Source of the DNA: Pusillimonas sp. T7-7
GTDB lineage: Bacteria > Pseudomonadota > Gammaproteobacteria > Burkholderiales > Burkholderiaceae_B
Reading direction: 5' to 3'
DNA length: 64,000 nt
NCBI RefSeq assembly: GCF_000209655.1
Contig: NC_015458.1
Span: forward strand, 3,782,001-3,846,000
Numbering within the stretch: the stretch's first letter is position 1; each line of letters begins with the position of its first letter. The notes below the pieces were generated by a model that worked only from the letters and a program-made list of their open reading frames with translations, was not told the origin of the DNA and ran no database searches. This document shows positions 20,396 through 30,009 of this stretch, in pieces. The translations under genes and the position numbers were made by a program.

Positions 20396-21835
20396 TTACT
20401 CGACGGCTTTCACCATGTCTTCGATGACCTTCTTGGCATCGCCGAACACCATCATGGTCTTGTCCATATAGAACAGCTCGTTGTCCAGGCCTGCATAGCC
20501 TGCCGCCATCGAGCGTTTGTTGACGATGACGGTGCGCGCCTTGTAGGCTTCGAGGATGGGCATGCCGGCTATGGGCGATTGCGGGTCGTTCTTGGCAGCC
20601 GGGTTGACCACATCGTTCGCACCCAGCACCAGCACCACATCGGTTTGCCCGAATTCGCTGTTGATGTCATCCATTTCAAAGACCTGGTCGTAAGGCACTT
20701 CGGCTTCGGCCAGCAGCACGTTCATGTGGCCGGGCATACGGCCTGCCACAGGGTGTATGGCGTACTTGACGGTCACGCCATTGGCAGTGAGTTTTTCAGC
20801 CAGTTCTTTCAGGGCGTGTTGGGCCCGGGCCACGGCCAGGCCATAGCCCGGCACGATGGTGACCGATTCGGCATTGCTCATCAGGAAGGCTGCGTCGTCG
20901 GGGCTGCCCGACTTGACGTTGCGCTGTACGGCGTCGGCGCCGCCAGCGGCCGCCCCGGGCTCGGCTCCGAAGCCGCCCAGAATCACGTTGAAGAAAGACC
21001 GGTTCATGGCCTTGCACATGATGTAGGACAGAATGGCACCCGAGGAGCCCACCAGCGATCCGGCAATGATGAGCATGGGATTGTTCAGCGAGAAGCCGAT
21101 GCCTGCGGCCGCCCAGCCCGAATAGCTGTTGAGCATGGACACCACTACCGGCATGTCGGCGCCGCCGATGGGGATGATGATGAGCACGCCCAGCACAAAG
21201 GCCAGTACCGTCATGATGATGAAGGGCAGCCAGGCCTGTGTGGCCATGAACCATAGGCCGCAGCCCACCATGGCCAACGCCAGCACCAGATTCACCATGT
21301 GTTGCCCACTGAACACCACGGGTGCGCCCTGGAACAGGCGGAACTTGTATTTGCCCGACAGCTTGCCGAATGCGATCACAGAACCCGAGAAGGTGATGGC
21401 GCCCACAAAGGTTCCGATGAATAGCTCAAGACGGTTGCCTGTGGGTATGAGCGCGTCGGCCGTGGTAATGCCAAAGGCGTGGGGCTCGGCCACAATCGCC
21501 ACGGCGATGGCCACGGCCGCCAGGCCGATCATGCTGTGCATGAAAGCGACCAGTTCCGGCATTTTGGTCATTTCGACCTTTTTGGCCATGATTGTGCCAA
21601 CGCTGCCGCCTATCAGCAGGCCCAATATTACCCAGCCCAGCCCTATGCCGGCCGTGCCGTTTGTGGCCAGGCTGACGATCAGTGCGGCGGTGGTAATGAT
21701 GGCTATGGCCATGCCCGCCATACCGAAGGCATTGCCCCGGCGCGAGGTGGTGGGGTGAGAAAGCCCCTTGAGCGCCTGGATGAAGCAGACCGAGGCGATC
21801 AGATAAAACAGGGTGACCAGGTCGTGCGAGATCAT
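20396..21835 (-). CDS. pntB: NAD(P) transhydrogenase subunit beta
   Basis: This 479-residue protein has about nine N-terminal membrane spans (domain II) and a C-terminal NADP(H)-binding domain III. That domain shows GYGLAVARAQHALKEL, AIHPVAGRMPGHMNVLLAEA and VLVLGANDVVNPAA. It couples proton entry to hydride transfer from NADH to NADP+. Its start overlaps the pntAB stop as ATGA, so the three pnt genes form a translationally coupled operon. Confidence 0.96.
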   Translation of the reverse strand: MISHDLVTLFYLIASVCFIQALKGLSHPTTSRRGNAFGMAGMAIAIITTAALIVSLATNGTAGIGLGWVILGLLIGGSVGTIMAKKVEMTKMPELVAFMHSMIGLAAVAIAVAIVAEPHAFGITTADALIPTGNRLELFIGTFVGAITFSGSVIAFGKLSGKYKFRLFQGAPVVFSGQHMVNLVLALAMVGCGLWFMATQAWLPFIIMTVLAFVLGVLIIIPIGGADMPVVVSMLNSYSGWAAAGIGFSLNNPMLIIAGSLVGSSGAILSYIMCKAMNRSFFNVILGGFGAEPGAAAGGADAVQRNVKSGSPDDAAFLMSNAESVTIVPGYGLAVARAQHALKELAEKLTANGVTVKYAIHPVAGRMPGHMNVLLAEAEVPYDQVFEMDDINSEFGQTDVVLVLGANDVVNPAAKNDPQSPIAGMPILEAYKARTVIVNKRSMAAGYAGLDNELFYMDKTMMVFGDAKKVIEDMVKAVE

Positions 21836-22149
21836 GCTTGGCCTCCGGTGTTGGCTTTCTTTTCTTTTTTCTTGAACATTTCGAGCATGCGTCGGGTAAC
21901 CAGGAAACCGCCAAAGACGTTCACGGCGGCCAGCGCCACGGCAAAAACGCCCATGTAGCGGGCCAGACTGCTTTCGGTCAGTGCGGCGGCCAGCATGGCG
22001 CCCACAATGACGATGGCCGAGATGGCATTGGTGACGGCCATGAGCGGCGTGTGCAGCGCGGGTGTGACGTTCCAGACAACGTGAAAGCCCACGTAGACGG
22101 CCAGCACGAAAATAATAAAGTTGATCAGGGTGGGGCTGACTGCTTCCAT
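21832..22149 (-). CDS. pntAB: NAD(P) transhydrogenase subunit alpha part 2
   Basis: This is a 105-residue membrane subunit with about three transmembrane helices (NFIIFVLAVYVGFHVVW, AISAIVIVGAMLAAAL, YMGVFAVALAAVNVFGGF) and a charged Lys-rich tail. The ATG at 22149 overlaps the pntAA stop codon by one base (TGATG). The alpha subunit is therefore split into AA and AB, as in many alpha- and betaproteobacteria and unlike the fused E. coli PntA. Confidence 0.95.
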   Translation of the reverse strand: MEAVSPTLINFIIFVLAVYVGFHVVWNVTPALHTPLMAVTNAISAIVIVGAMLAAALTESSLARYMGVFAVALAAVNVFGGFLVTRRMLEMFKKKEKKANTGGQA

Positions 22150-23267
22150 CAGGCGCTCCTTAGCACAGTGCCGTCCTTGCACATCAGGCAGGCGGTAACG
22201 ATTTCGTCTTCTTGCTGGATGGCCAGCTCGCCTTCGGCGTTGGCGATCAGCTTCATGAAGTCCAGGATATTGCGGGCATATAGCGCAGATGCGTCGTGGG
22301 GAACCAGCGCGGGCAGATTGCTGTAGCCGATCAGGGCGACCCCATGCTTTTCAACGACCTGGTCTTTTTCCGACAGCGGGCAGTTGCCGCCGCGCTCGAC
22401 GGCCAGGTCGACGATGACCGAGCCGGGTTTCATACCCTGGACGGTTTCGGCGCTGATCAACTGAGGCGCGGGGCGCCCGGGAATCAGCGCCGTGCTGATG
22501 ACGATATCGGCCTGCTTGCAGCGTTCGGCTACCAGCGCGGCCTGGCGTGCCATCCAGGCGGCGGGCATGGGCCGGGCGTAACCGCCCACACCCTGCGCGA
22601 TTTCGCGTTCTTCGTCGGTTTCGAAGGGTACGTCGATGAACTTCGCGCCCAGTGATTCGATTTGCTCTTTGGCCGCCGGGCGTACATCAGAGGCTTCGAC
22701 CACGGCGCCCAGGCGTTTGGCAGTGGCGATGGCCTGCAGCCCTGCAACGCCTGCGCCCAGCACGACAACACGTGCCGCCTTGAGCGTACCGGCGGCGGTC
22801 ATCATCATGGGGAACAGCCGGCCATACTGGTTGGCGGCCAGCAGCACGGCCTTGTAGCCGGCCAGATTGGCCTGCGAGGACAGGACGTCCAGGCTTTGTG
22901 CGCGTGTGATGCGTGGCGCCGCTTCGAGGGCAAAAGCAGTCAAGCCGGCGCCAGCCAGCCGGGCCAGCCCTTCCTGGTCGAAGGGGTCGAGCATGCCGAT
23001 GAGGACGGCGCCGCTTTTCATTTGCGGCAACTCGCTGGCGTCGGGCGACCTGACCTTCAGGACGAGCCCGGCGCCCAGGGCCTGGGCAGCGTCGACGATC
23101 TGGGCGCCCGCCTGAACATAAGCGTCGTCAGGAAAATGGGCGCGTGTACCCGCTCCTGATTCAACCAGGACGGTATGTTTGGCCGCCACATATTTCTTGA
23201 CCGTTTCCGGCGTAGCGGCCACGCGTGTTTCGCCCGTGAGGCGTTCACGTGGAATTCCTATTTGCAT
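22149..23267 (-). CDS. pntAA: NAD(P) transhydrogenase subunit alpha part 1
   Basis: This 372-residue NAD(H)-binding domain I is related to alanine dehydrogenase. It starts MQIGIPRERLTGETRVAAT at the ATG at 23267, with GGAGAAG upstream. The Rossmann motif VVLGAGVAGLQAIATAKRLGA is followed by the acidic residue in VEASDVRP, and the mobile loop lies near YARPMPAAWMARQ. It is the first gene of the pntAA-pntAB-pntB operon and is divergent from the yidB-like gene. Confidence 0.96.
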   Translation of the reverse strand: MQIGIPRERLTGETRVAATPETVKKYVAAKHTVLVESGAGTRAHFPDDAYVQAGAQIVDAAQALGAGLVLKVRSPDASELPQMKSGAVLIGMLDPFDQEGLARLAGAGLTAFALEAAPRITRAQSLDVLSSQANLAGYKAVLLAANQYGRLFPMMMTAAGTLKAARVVVLGAGVAGLQAIATAKRLGAVVEASDVRPAAKEQIESLGAKFIDVPFETDEEREIAQGVGGYARPMPAAWMARQAALVAERCKQADIVISTALIPGRPAPQLISAETVQGMKPGSVIVDLAVERGGNCPLSEKDQVVEKHGVALIGYSNLPALVPHDASALYARNILDFMKLIANAEGELAIQQEDEIVTACLMCKDGTVLRSA

Positions 23268-23395
23268 GTAGCTTCTCCACCTTGGGTGTTCATATTTTCT
23301 GGCAGTTACTATACCTGAACTACTGACAGTTATTTGCAATTCGCCGGTCCGAAATCCGTTAGACTGGCACCACTACTACGTTAAAGGAGGCAGAC

Positions 23396-23809
23396 ATGGG
23401 ACTGCTCGATTCTATTGTTTCCGCCGTGGGCGGCGACAACACTCAGGGTTCCGCACAGGCTGGGCTGCTGCCGGCGCTTATGGAACTGGTCAACAACTAC
23501 CCCGGTGGTTTGTCTGGCTTAATACAAAAGTTCCAGGAAGCCGGCCTGGGCGGTGTGGCGGCTTCGTGGGTCGGTGATGGCCCGAACGAGGCTGTTACGC
23601 CGGGGCAGCTGCAGTCTGTGCTGGGTGAAGATATGGTCAGCCAACTGGCGCAGCGTTCGGGGCAAGACAGTAGTTCAGTACTTGGTGCCTTGTCCGGCCT
23701 GCTGCCTAATCTGGTCGATCAGGCCACGCCCAATGGCGAAGCCAGTTTGCAGTCGGGTCAGAATAACTCCCTTTTGGGGGGCTTGTCTGGCATGCTGGGC
23801 AAGCTGTGA
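23396..23809 (+). CDS. YidB family protein (DUF937)
   Basis: This 137-residue protein has the typical YidB start MGLLDSIVSAVGG and a Gly/Leu-rich helical body with GGLSGLIQKFQEAGLGG and SWVGDGPNEAVTPGQLQSVLG. It ends with short glycine-rich repeats (LLGGLSGMLGKL). A strong ribosome site, AAAGGAGG, precedes the ATG. The family's function is not established. It is monocistronic, ending at a strong hairpin terminator. Confidence 0.88.
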   Translation: MGLLDSIVSAVGGDNTQGSAQAGLLPALMELVNNYPGGLSGLIQKFQEAGLGGVAASWVGDGPNEAVTPGQLQSVLGEDMVSQLAQRSGQDSSSVLGALSGLLPNLVDQATPNGEASLQSGQNNSLLGGLSGMLGKL

Positions 23810-23835
23810 TCTTGCTTCGCTGATACTCGTGTCCT

Positions 23836-23863
23836 AAACAGAGCCCGTTGCCGGGCTCTGTTT
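23836..23863. terminator. Bidirectional terminator between yidB-like and metY
   Basis: A perfect 12-bp stem (AAACAGAGCCCG at 23836-23847 and CGGGCTCTGTTT at 23852-23863) with a TTGC loop lies between convergent genes. It has A/T tracts on both sides, so it can terminate both transcripts. Confidence 0.85.
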
Positions 23864-23872
23864 GCAAGGGGC

Positions 23873-25150
23873 TCAGGCCTTGCTGGCTTCCAGAGCCTGC
23901 GCCAGGTCTGCCAGGATGTCGTCGATGTGCTCCAGGCCTATCGACAGGCGCACCATATCTTCGCCGACGCCCGCGGCAGCGAGCTCTTCGGGGCTGAGTT
24001 GACGGTGGGTGGTTGAGGCAGGGTGGCAGGCCAGAGACTTGGCATCGCCAATGTTGACCAGCCGCAGTATCAGTTGAAGCGCGTCAATGAAGCGCGCGCC
24101 GCCTGCGGCGCCGCCCTTGATGCCAAACGACAGGATGCTGGCCGGCTTGCCGCCCGTGTATTTTTGCGCCAGATGGTGTTCGGGATGGTCTTCCAGGCCC
24201 GCATACAGCACCCACGATACCTGCTCGTGCTGCTTCAGGTATTGTGCAACTTTAATGGCATTTTCGGTGTGGCGCTCCATGCGCAAGGACAGGGTTTCGA
24301 TGCCTTGCAAAACCAGGAAAGCATTGAAGGGCGACAGCGCAGCACCCGTATTGCGCAGAGGCACCACGCGGCAGCGGCCTATAAAAGCGGCTGGCCCAAA
24401 GGCTTCTGTATAGACCACGCCGTGATAAGACGGGTCGGGTTCGTTCAGCATGGGGAAGCGCTCTTTGTGCTCGGCCCAGGGGAATTTGCCGGAATCAACG
24501 ACAGCGCCGGCAATCGTGGTGCCGTGTCCGCCCATGTATTTGGTCAGGGCATGAACCACGATGTCGGCGCCGTGTTCGAATGGGCGGCACAGTGCGGGCG
24601 ATGCTACGGTGTTGTCGACGATCAGGGGTACGCCATGGCGGTGTGCGGCGTCGGCCAGGGCCTGGATATCAATGACATTGCCGGCCGGGTTGCCTATGGT
24701 TTCGCAAAATACGGCTTTTGTGTTTTTGTCGATCAGGGCTTCGAGCGCGGCCACGTCATTGTGCGGAGCAAACTTTACCGTGATGCCCTGGCGGGGAAAG
24801 GTATGCGCAAACAGGTTGTAGGTACCGCCATACAGTTTGGCCACCGACACGATGTTGTCGCCAGCTTGCGCAATGGTCTGGATTGCGTAGCTGATGGCTG
24901 CCATGCCAGAGGCGACCGCCAAGGCAGCCACGCCGCCTTCCAGTGCAGCCACGCGTTCTTCCAGCACTCCATTGGTGGGGTTCATGATGCGGGTATATAT
25001 ATTGCCAGGCACTTTCAGGTCGAACAGGTCGGCGCCGTGCTGGGTGCTGTCGAAAGCATAGGAAGTGGTTTGGTAAATGGGAACCGCAACTGATTTGGTG
25101 TTGGGGTCTGGCTGGTAGCCGGCATGGATGGCAAGTGTCTCGAATTTCAT
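23873..25150 (-). CDS. metY: O-acetylhomoserine sulfhydrylase (aminocarboxypropyltransferase)
   Basis: This is a 425-residue Cys/Met-metabolism PLP enzyme. The ATG at 25150 is chosen because MKFETLAIHAGYQPDP is the normal family start. Features are YTRIMNPTNGVLEERVAALEG, ASGMAAISYAIQTI, DNTVASPALCRPFEHGAD, and the PLP-lysine in HALTKYMGGHG. The roughly 425-residue length and NPT motif favour the MetY type, which joins O-acetylhomoserine with sulfide to homocysteine, over the shorter cystathionine synthases. It is monocistronic and divergent from the asmA-like gene. I looked for a SAM/SAH riboswitch upstream and could not recognise one. Confidence 0.93.
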   Translation of the reverse strand: MKFETLAIHAGYQPDPNTKSVAVPIYQTTSYAFDSTQHGADLFDLKVPGNIYTRIMNPTNGVLEERVAALEGGVAALAVASGMAAISYAIQTIAQAGDNIVSVAKLYGGTYNLFAHTFPRQGITVKFAPHNDVAALEALIDKNTKAVFCETIGNPAGNVIDIQALADAAHRHGVPLIVDNTVASPALCRPFEHGADIVVHALTKYMGGHGTTIAGAVVDSGKFPWAEHKERFPMLNEPDPSYHGVVYTEAFGPAAFIGRCRVVPLRNTGAALSPFNAFLVLQGIETLSLRMERHTENAIKVAQYLKQHEQVSWVLYAGLEDHPEHHLAQKYTGGKPASILSFGIKGGAAGGARFIDALQLILRLVNIGDAKSLACHPASTTHRQLSPEELAAAGVGEDMVRLSIGLEHIDDILADLAQALEASKA

Positions 25151-25408
25151 GGCAGATCTTTTTAGTTGGATATAACAGCTTGCTAGCATACCTGCATCAT
25201 GCGAGCGGGCGGGGATCTTTTCTAGAAGATTGTTGTCTTTCTATATATCATTTAGTAATAAGAAGAGTGGGTCAGCTTTTTACTTTTTGTAAGCAAGCAG
25301 GGGCAAAACAGGGCGTGATCTGAATATTGACAGTGACTTGAGTTAGCATATCCAGTTATGCGCCATAAATGGCTTATTGGGGCGCTCCCGCAGTTTTAGA
25401 GGCCGTAA

Positions 25409-28006
25409 ATGAAAGTTTGGTTGAAACGGGTACTGATCAGTCTCGTTGTGGTGTTCCTTGTCGCTTTGGTCGGCATTGCTATTTTCCTCCTGACGTTTGA
25501 CCCAAATGCCTATAAAAACAAGCTGGAAGAGGTTGTCTACAACCGCTATCAGCGCAGTTTGATCATCAAGGGCGATATCGAACTTTCGCTGTTTCCCCGC
25601 ATAGGCTTGTCGGTTGAGGATGTCGCGCTGTCAAACCGCAACAGCACTGATACCTTTGCGTCCATAGATAGCGCACGCTTTGCGGTGGCCATCTGGCCCT
25701 TGATGTTCAATCGTCTGGTCGTTGACCATGTGGCCGTTACCGGCTTCAAAGCCTGGGTAACCCGCGATGAACAGGGGCAGTTCAATTTTCGCGACCTGGT
25801 CGACCGGCCGGGCGCCGCGCTTGGGATGATGGCGCCCGCGCTGGCTGCAAAAAGCCTGCTGCCCTCCGCGCGCGCCGAAACGGTGCCCGCTGATAGGCCG
25901 CCGACAGTCGTTTCGTCCGCTTATGCCGCTGATTCGTCTCAAGGTACAGATTTGCAGATCGATATTGCCGGCCTGGACCTCAAAAATGGCGAAATCCATT
26001 TTTATGACAATGTCAGCGGGGCGGTCGGGCGTATCGAAAAGCTGGAAGTGAATACCGGACGCATGACGGCCAACCAGGCCTTCGATGTTGCCTTGAAAGG
26101 CAAGCTTGTGGGCGAGTACCCAGAGGCAGATGCCAATATCGAAGGGCAGGCGCTGGTCCTGTTCAATCCCGAGCAAAAATCTTACTCAGCTCAAAAGATC
26201 AACGTCGTGGCCAACGGCTTGCTGGGTCCGCTCGTAGCCAAATCGGCGACCTTGCGCGGCAACCTGGCTTACAGCGCCTACTCGCAGATGCTCAGCGCGA
26301 GCAATCTGGAGCTTTTAGTGCAAGGCGATATCGAAGGCGAGACGCCTATTAAAGGGTTCGAAACCTCGCTAAGCGTGCCCCAACTGAAGGTTGATCGCAG
26401 CCAGGCCGAACTCAAGGTTGAAAAGCTGGCCTATCGCGCCAAGGGGACTATGCCTGACCAGGTGTTTGAGCTCGCCTTTGACGCCCCCAATCTGGCCATC
26501 TCGCCCGAATCGGCAACAGGTGCTCCCATTGCCGGTACCGTCAAACTGAGCAAGCCCGACCATGTATTGGGCATCACTCTGGGCATGAATGGGATAGGCG
26601 GCAATGCCAGCAAACTGACCCTGAAAGAACTTAAGATCGATGCCGGGCTCAAGGAAGGCAGCAGGCTGGTTCAGCTCAAGATGAGCTCTCCGGCCAATTG
26701 GGATGTGTTTGGCGAGGTCGGGGGCCTGTCTGCCATGCAGGGGGACGTAAAAATAGAAGATGCCGCCCTGCCGGGCGGAAGTTTCGCGTTTCCTTTCATC
26801 GGGAGCCTGCGTGTCGACCTGATCAAAGATGAGCTGGCCAGTGAAATCAATGCAGTGTTAAGCGGCAGCAAACTGGACTTCAGTTTGAATGCCACGCAGC
26901 TCAAGAACCCCAAGTTTGTCTTTGACCTGACCGCCGACAAGCTGGACTTCAACACGCTGTTTCCTCCGATGCCAGTGCCGCCCGCGCCTGCCGATGCCGC
27001 CAAGTCTGGCGATGCTGCCCAGGCGACATCCAAGCAGCCCGGCAAGGCTGAAGACACGTTCGTCATGCCCAGCCTGTCATTTCTTGACTCGAGTGACTTG
27101 ACCGGAACCATAGCCATAGATGACCTGAAAATACAAGAGATCGAGGCCAAGCAGTTTGCAGCGAAGATTCGCGCTGCGCAGGGCAAGCTGGACATTACCG
27201 GGCTCAAGGCCGCCATGTATGACGGCACGCTCAGTGGTACGCTTGCTGCGAACTCCAAGAATGAAGTGTCGGCCAATGTGACGCTGTCCAAAGTTACATT
27301 AGGACCCTTGCTGCAAGCATTGTTGCAGGAAAGCCGTCTCAAAGGGCAAGGCACCGTCAAGCTTAAGCTGGCTAGCCAGGGTCAGACGGGCGCCGCCCTT
27401 GAAGCCGGTCTGAACGGGACGGCGCAATTGAATATTCGTGATGGGGCCATTACGGGTATAGATGTGGCCCAGACGCTGCGTGAAGTCAACGATGTGGTGC
27501 GCAATATGTTCAGCGGCCAGTTGCCTGATGTTGTCAGCAAGTTCGATACGGGGCGCAAGACGGATTTCACTGCGCTGGATGCCACGGTCAATTTCAACCA
27601 AGGCCAGGGCACCATCAAGCCGCTGAAGATTGCCAGTCCCTTACTGCGTATTACGCAGGGAACGCCGGCCACGCTCGATCTGGTCAATGATCAGCTCGAT
27701 GTCATGGTCAATGTGAATGTGGTCAATACCAGCACAGGGCAAGATGGCAAGGCGCTGGCGGACCTGAAAGGCGTGACAGTACCTGTGCGTATCTCAGGGC
27801 CATTCAGCAAGCCGGGCTATCAGGTGCAATGGAAGGAAGTCAGCAGCGACGCCGTGAAAGATGCCGTCAAGGGTGGGTTGATTGACTTGCTCTCCAATCA
27901 AGTTGCCCCGTCCAGCGCTAAGGGCGAGGCCCAGGCGGCGCCCAAAACATCAGTCGACTCGGTCAAGAGCATAGGCGATGCATTGAAAGGATTGTTGGGC
28001 AAATGA
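25409..28006 (+). CDS. AsmA family protein
   Basis: This 865-residue envelope protein has an N-terminal membrane anchor (VLISLVVVFLVALVGIAIFLL) followed by the AsmA N-domain: FDPNAYKNKLEEVV, the strand LSLFPRIGLSVEDVALSN and IWPLMFNRLVVDHVAV. A long beta-rich central part follows. The AsmA C-domain near residues 620-820 has GTVKLKLASQGQTG and LKGVTVPVRISGPFSKPGY. AsmA-like proteins are thought to bridge inner and outer membrane for phospholipid movement. The stop overlaps the start of the MOSC_N-like gene as ATGA, so the two are coupled. Confidence 0.92.
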   Translation: MKVWLKRVLISLVVVFLVALVGIAIFLLTFDPNAYKNKLEEVVYNRYQRSLIIKGDIELSLFPRIGLSVEDVALSNRNSTDTFASIDSARFAVAIWPLMFNRLVVDHVAVTGFKAWVTRDEQGQFNFRDLVDRPGAALGMMAPALAAKSLLPSARAETVPADRPPTVVSSAYAADSSQGTDLQIDIAGLDLKNGEIHFYDNVSGAVGRIEKLEVNTGRMTANQAFDVALKGKLVGEYPEADANIEGQALVLFNPEQKSYSAQKINVVANGLLGPLVAKSATLRGNLAYSAYSQMLSASNLELLVQGDIEGETPIKGFETSLSVPQLKVDRSQAELKVEKLAYRAKGTMPDQVFELAFDAPNLAISPESATGAPIAGTVKLSKPDHVLGITLGMNGIGGNASKLTLKELKIDAGLKEGSRLVQLKMSSPANWDVFGEVGGLSAMQGDVKIEDAALPGGSFAFPFIGSLRVDLIKDELASEINAVLSGSKLDFSLNATQLKNPKFVFDLTADKLDFNTLFPPMPVPPAPADAAKSGDAAQATSKQPGKAEDTFVMPSLSFLDSSDLTGTIAIDDLKIQEIEAKQFAAKIRAAQGKLDITGLKAAMYDGTLSGTLAANSKNEVSANVTLSKVTLGPLLQALLQESRLKGQGTVKLKLASQGQTGAALEAGLNGTAQLNIRDGAITGIDVAQTLREVNDVVRNMFSGQLPDVVSKFDTGRKTDFTALDATVNFNQGQGTIKPLKIASPLLRITQGTPATLDLVNDQLDVMVNVNVVNTSTGQDGKALADLKGVTVPVRISGPFSKPGYQVQWKEVSSDAVKDAVKGGLIDLLSNQVAPSSAKGEAQAAPKTSVDSVKSIGDALKGLLGK

Positions 28007-28392
28007 CAAACGTTTTTCATTTTCCGATCGCCGCGTGTGGCGGTACCACGCAGGCAGCGGCTGCGGCTTACGACAAGCGCTGGCTGGTGGTCGATGGAAC
28101 AGGTCGCTGGTTGTCGCAAAGCCACAGTGAGCAGCTGGCCGATATTCAGATCGAGTTGCGTCTGGGCTATCTGGTGCTGCGCGCGCCAGGCATGCTCAGG
28201 CTCGACATTCCCCTTGATGTCATTGAAGACGATGACAGTGTCCGGGGTGCGGCCACCATAGGCGCCCAGCAGGTCGACGTGGTTGACGAAGGCGAGTTGG
28301 CCGCAGCCTGGCTGACCCAGTTCCTTGGGCAGCCCTGTCGGCTGGTCAAGGTGCACCCCGACGCGGGCAGAGTGCTTTGGCCTGAGCTGTAG
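28003..28392 (+). CDS. Stand-alone MOSC N-terminal beta-barrel domain protein
   Basis: This 129-residue protein looks like the N-terminal beta-barrel domain of MOSC-domain proteins (YiiM/YcbX/mARC type). Its PIAACGGTTQ matches the usual PIKSC-like segment, DKRWLVVDGTGRWLSQ matches the DRRWMLVDxxGxFLTQR segment, and APGMLRLDIPL follows. The catalytic MOSC domain, with its molybdenum-ligand cysteine, is missing; full proteins are about 270-290 residues. The reading frame is clean, and it is translationally coupled to asmA. I infer a genuine small protein rather than a fresh truncation. Its role is unknown. Confidence 0.7.
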   Translation: MTNVFHFPIAACGGTTQAAAAAYDKRWLVVDGTGRWLSQSHSEQLADIQIELRLGYLVLRAPGMLRLDIPLDVIEDDDSVRGAATIGAQQVDVVDEGELAAAWLTQFLGQPCRLVKVHPDAGRVLWPEL

Positions 28393-28401
28393 CGCCTGGG
28401 T

Positions 28402-28743
<342 letters not shown>

Positions 28744-28752
28744 TTATTAACC

Positions 28753-29337
<585 letters not shown>

Positions 29338-29348
29338 TTATTGAGCGC

Positions 29349-29948
29349 TTATTCCTGTTGGCTTATTTCAGGATTATTGACTGTTTTTTGCGTTGCAGCA
29401 AATCTTAGCAGATGATAGCGCACATGTCCTGCCTTGCCTTGCCGCAAAATCTCGAATGGCTCGGGTGGCTCTATGAGTGCTTCAGACTCAATATACAACA
29501 AGCCATCGGGTGTGAGAACCGCTGGCAGTCCGGCCCACAGGCGATCCAGCCAAGCCTGGCCAAAAGGCGGGTCCAGCATGATCAAATCGAAGGAGTTCTC
29601 GGTCATGCGTTTGAGTGCCTCTTGGGCGTCGCCCGCATGAATGCGCACGTGGTCGGCCTTGAGTTGTGTGCGTAGCGCCCGCAGGGCGGCGATAGCGGGC
29701 GGATGGGTTTCTACCATTTGCACATGCGCCACACCGCGCGATGCGGCTTCAAAGCCCAGTGCGCCCGTACCCGCAAAAAGGTCCAGTACGCGCTTTTTTG
29801 AGTAATCGCCGTCCCAAAAGTGGTGCAGCCAGTTGAACAGCGTTTCGCGTACCCGGTCGGGCGTTGGGCGCAGCCCGACGGCATCCACAACGGGAATGGG
29901 CGTTTTACGGTAATCACCGCCTACAATACGTACTACGTGTTTCTTCAT
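29349..29948 (-). CDS. rsmD: 16S rRNA (guanine(966)-N(2))-methyltransferase
   Basis: This 199-residue SAM-dependent methyltransferase starts at the ATG at 29948 (MKKHVVRIVGGDYRKTPIPV); the longer frame upstream runs into ftsY. It has GLRPTPDRVRETLFNWL, the SAM motif VLDLFAGTGALGFEAASRGA-like segment and the catalytic DPPFG. It modifies G966 of 16S rRNA. It is divergent from ftsY with only 61 bp between the starts, a conserved pairing in proteobacteria. Confidence 0.95.
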   Translation of the reverse strand: MKKHVVRIVGGDYRKTPIPVVDAVGLRPTPDRVRETLFNWLHHFWDGDYSKKRVLDLFAGTGALGFEAASRGVAHVQMVETHPPAIAALRALRTQLKADHVRIHAGDAQEALKRMTENSFDLIMLDPPFGQAWLDRLWAGLPAVLTPDGLLYIESEALIEPPEPFEILRQGKAGHVRYHLLRFAATQKTVNNPEISQQE

Positions 29949-30009
29949 GCAAGATCCGAAGTGTCGGAATTCTGTGTGGGCTAATTCTATTTCGGGTAGT
30001 GTAAATCGT

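Noticed and set aside
20243..21256. A 337-codon frame antisense to pntB
   Set aside because: It is a shadow of pntB with a His- and Arg-rich composition and no family match. A similar frame opposite metY at 24023-25093 was rejected for the same reason.
25151..25408. Possible SAM or SAH riboswitch upstream of metY
   Set aside because: I could not find the conserved pseudoknot or junction sequences of SAM-I, SAM-II or SAH riboswitches. A covariance-model search would be needed to exclude a diverged one.
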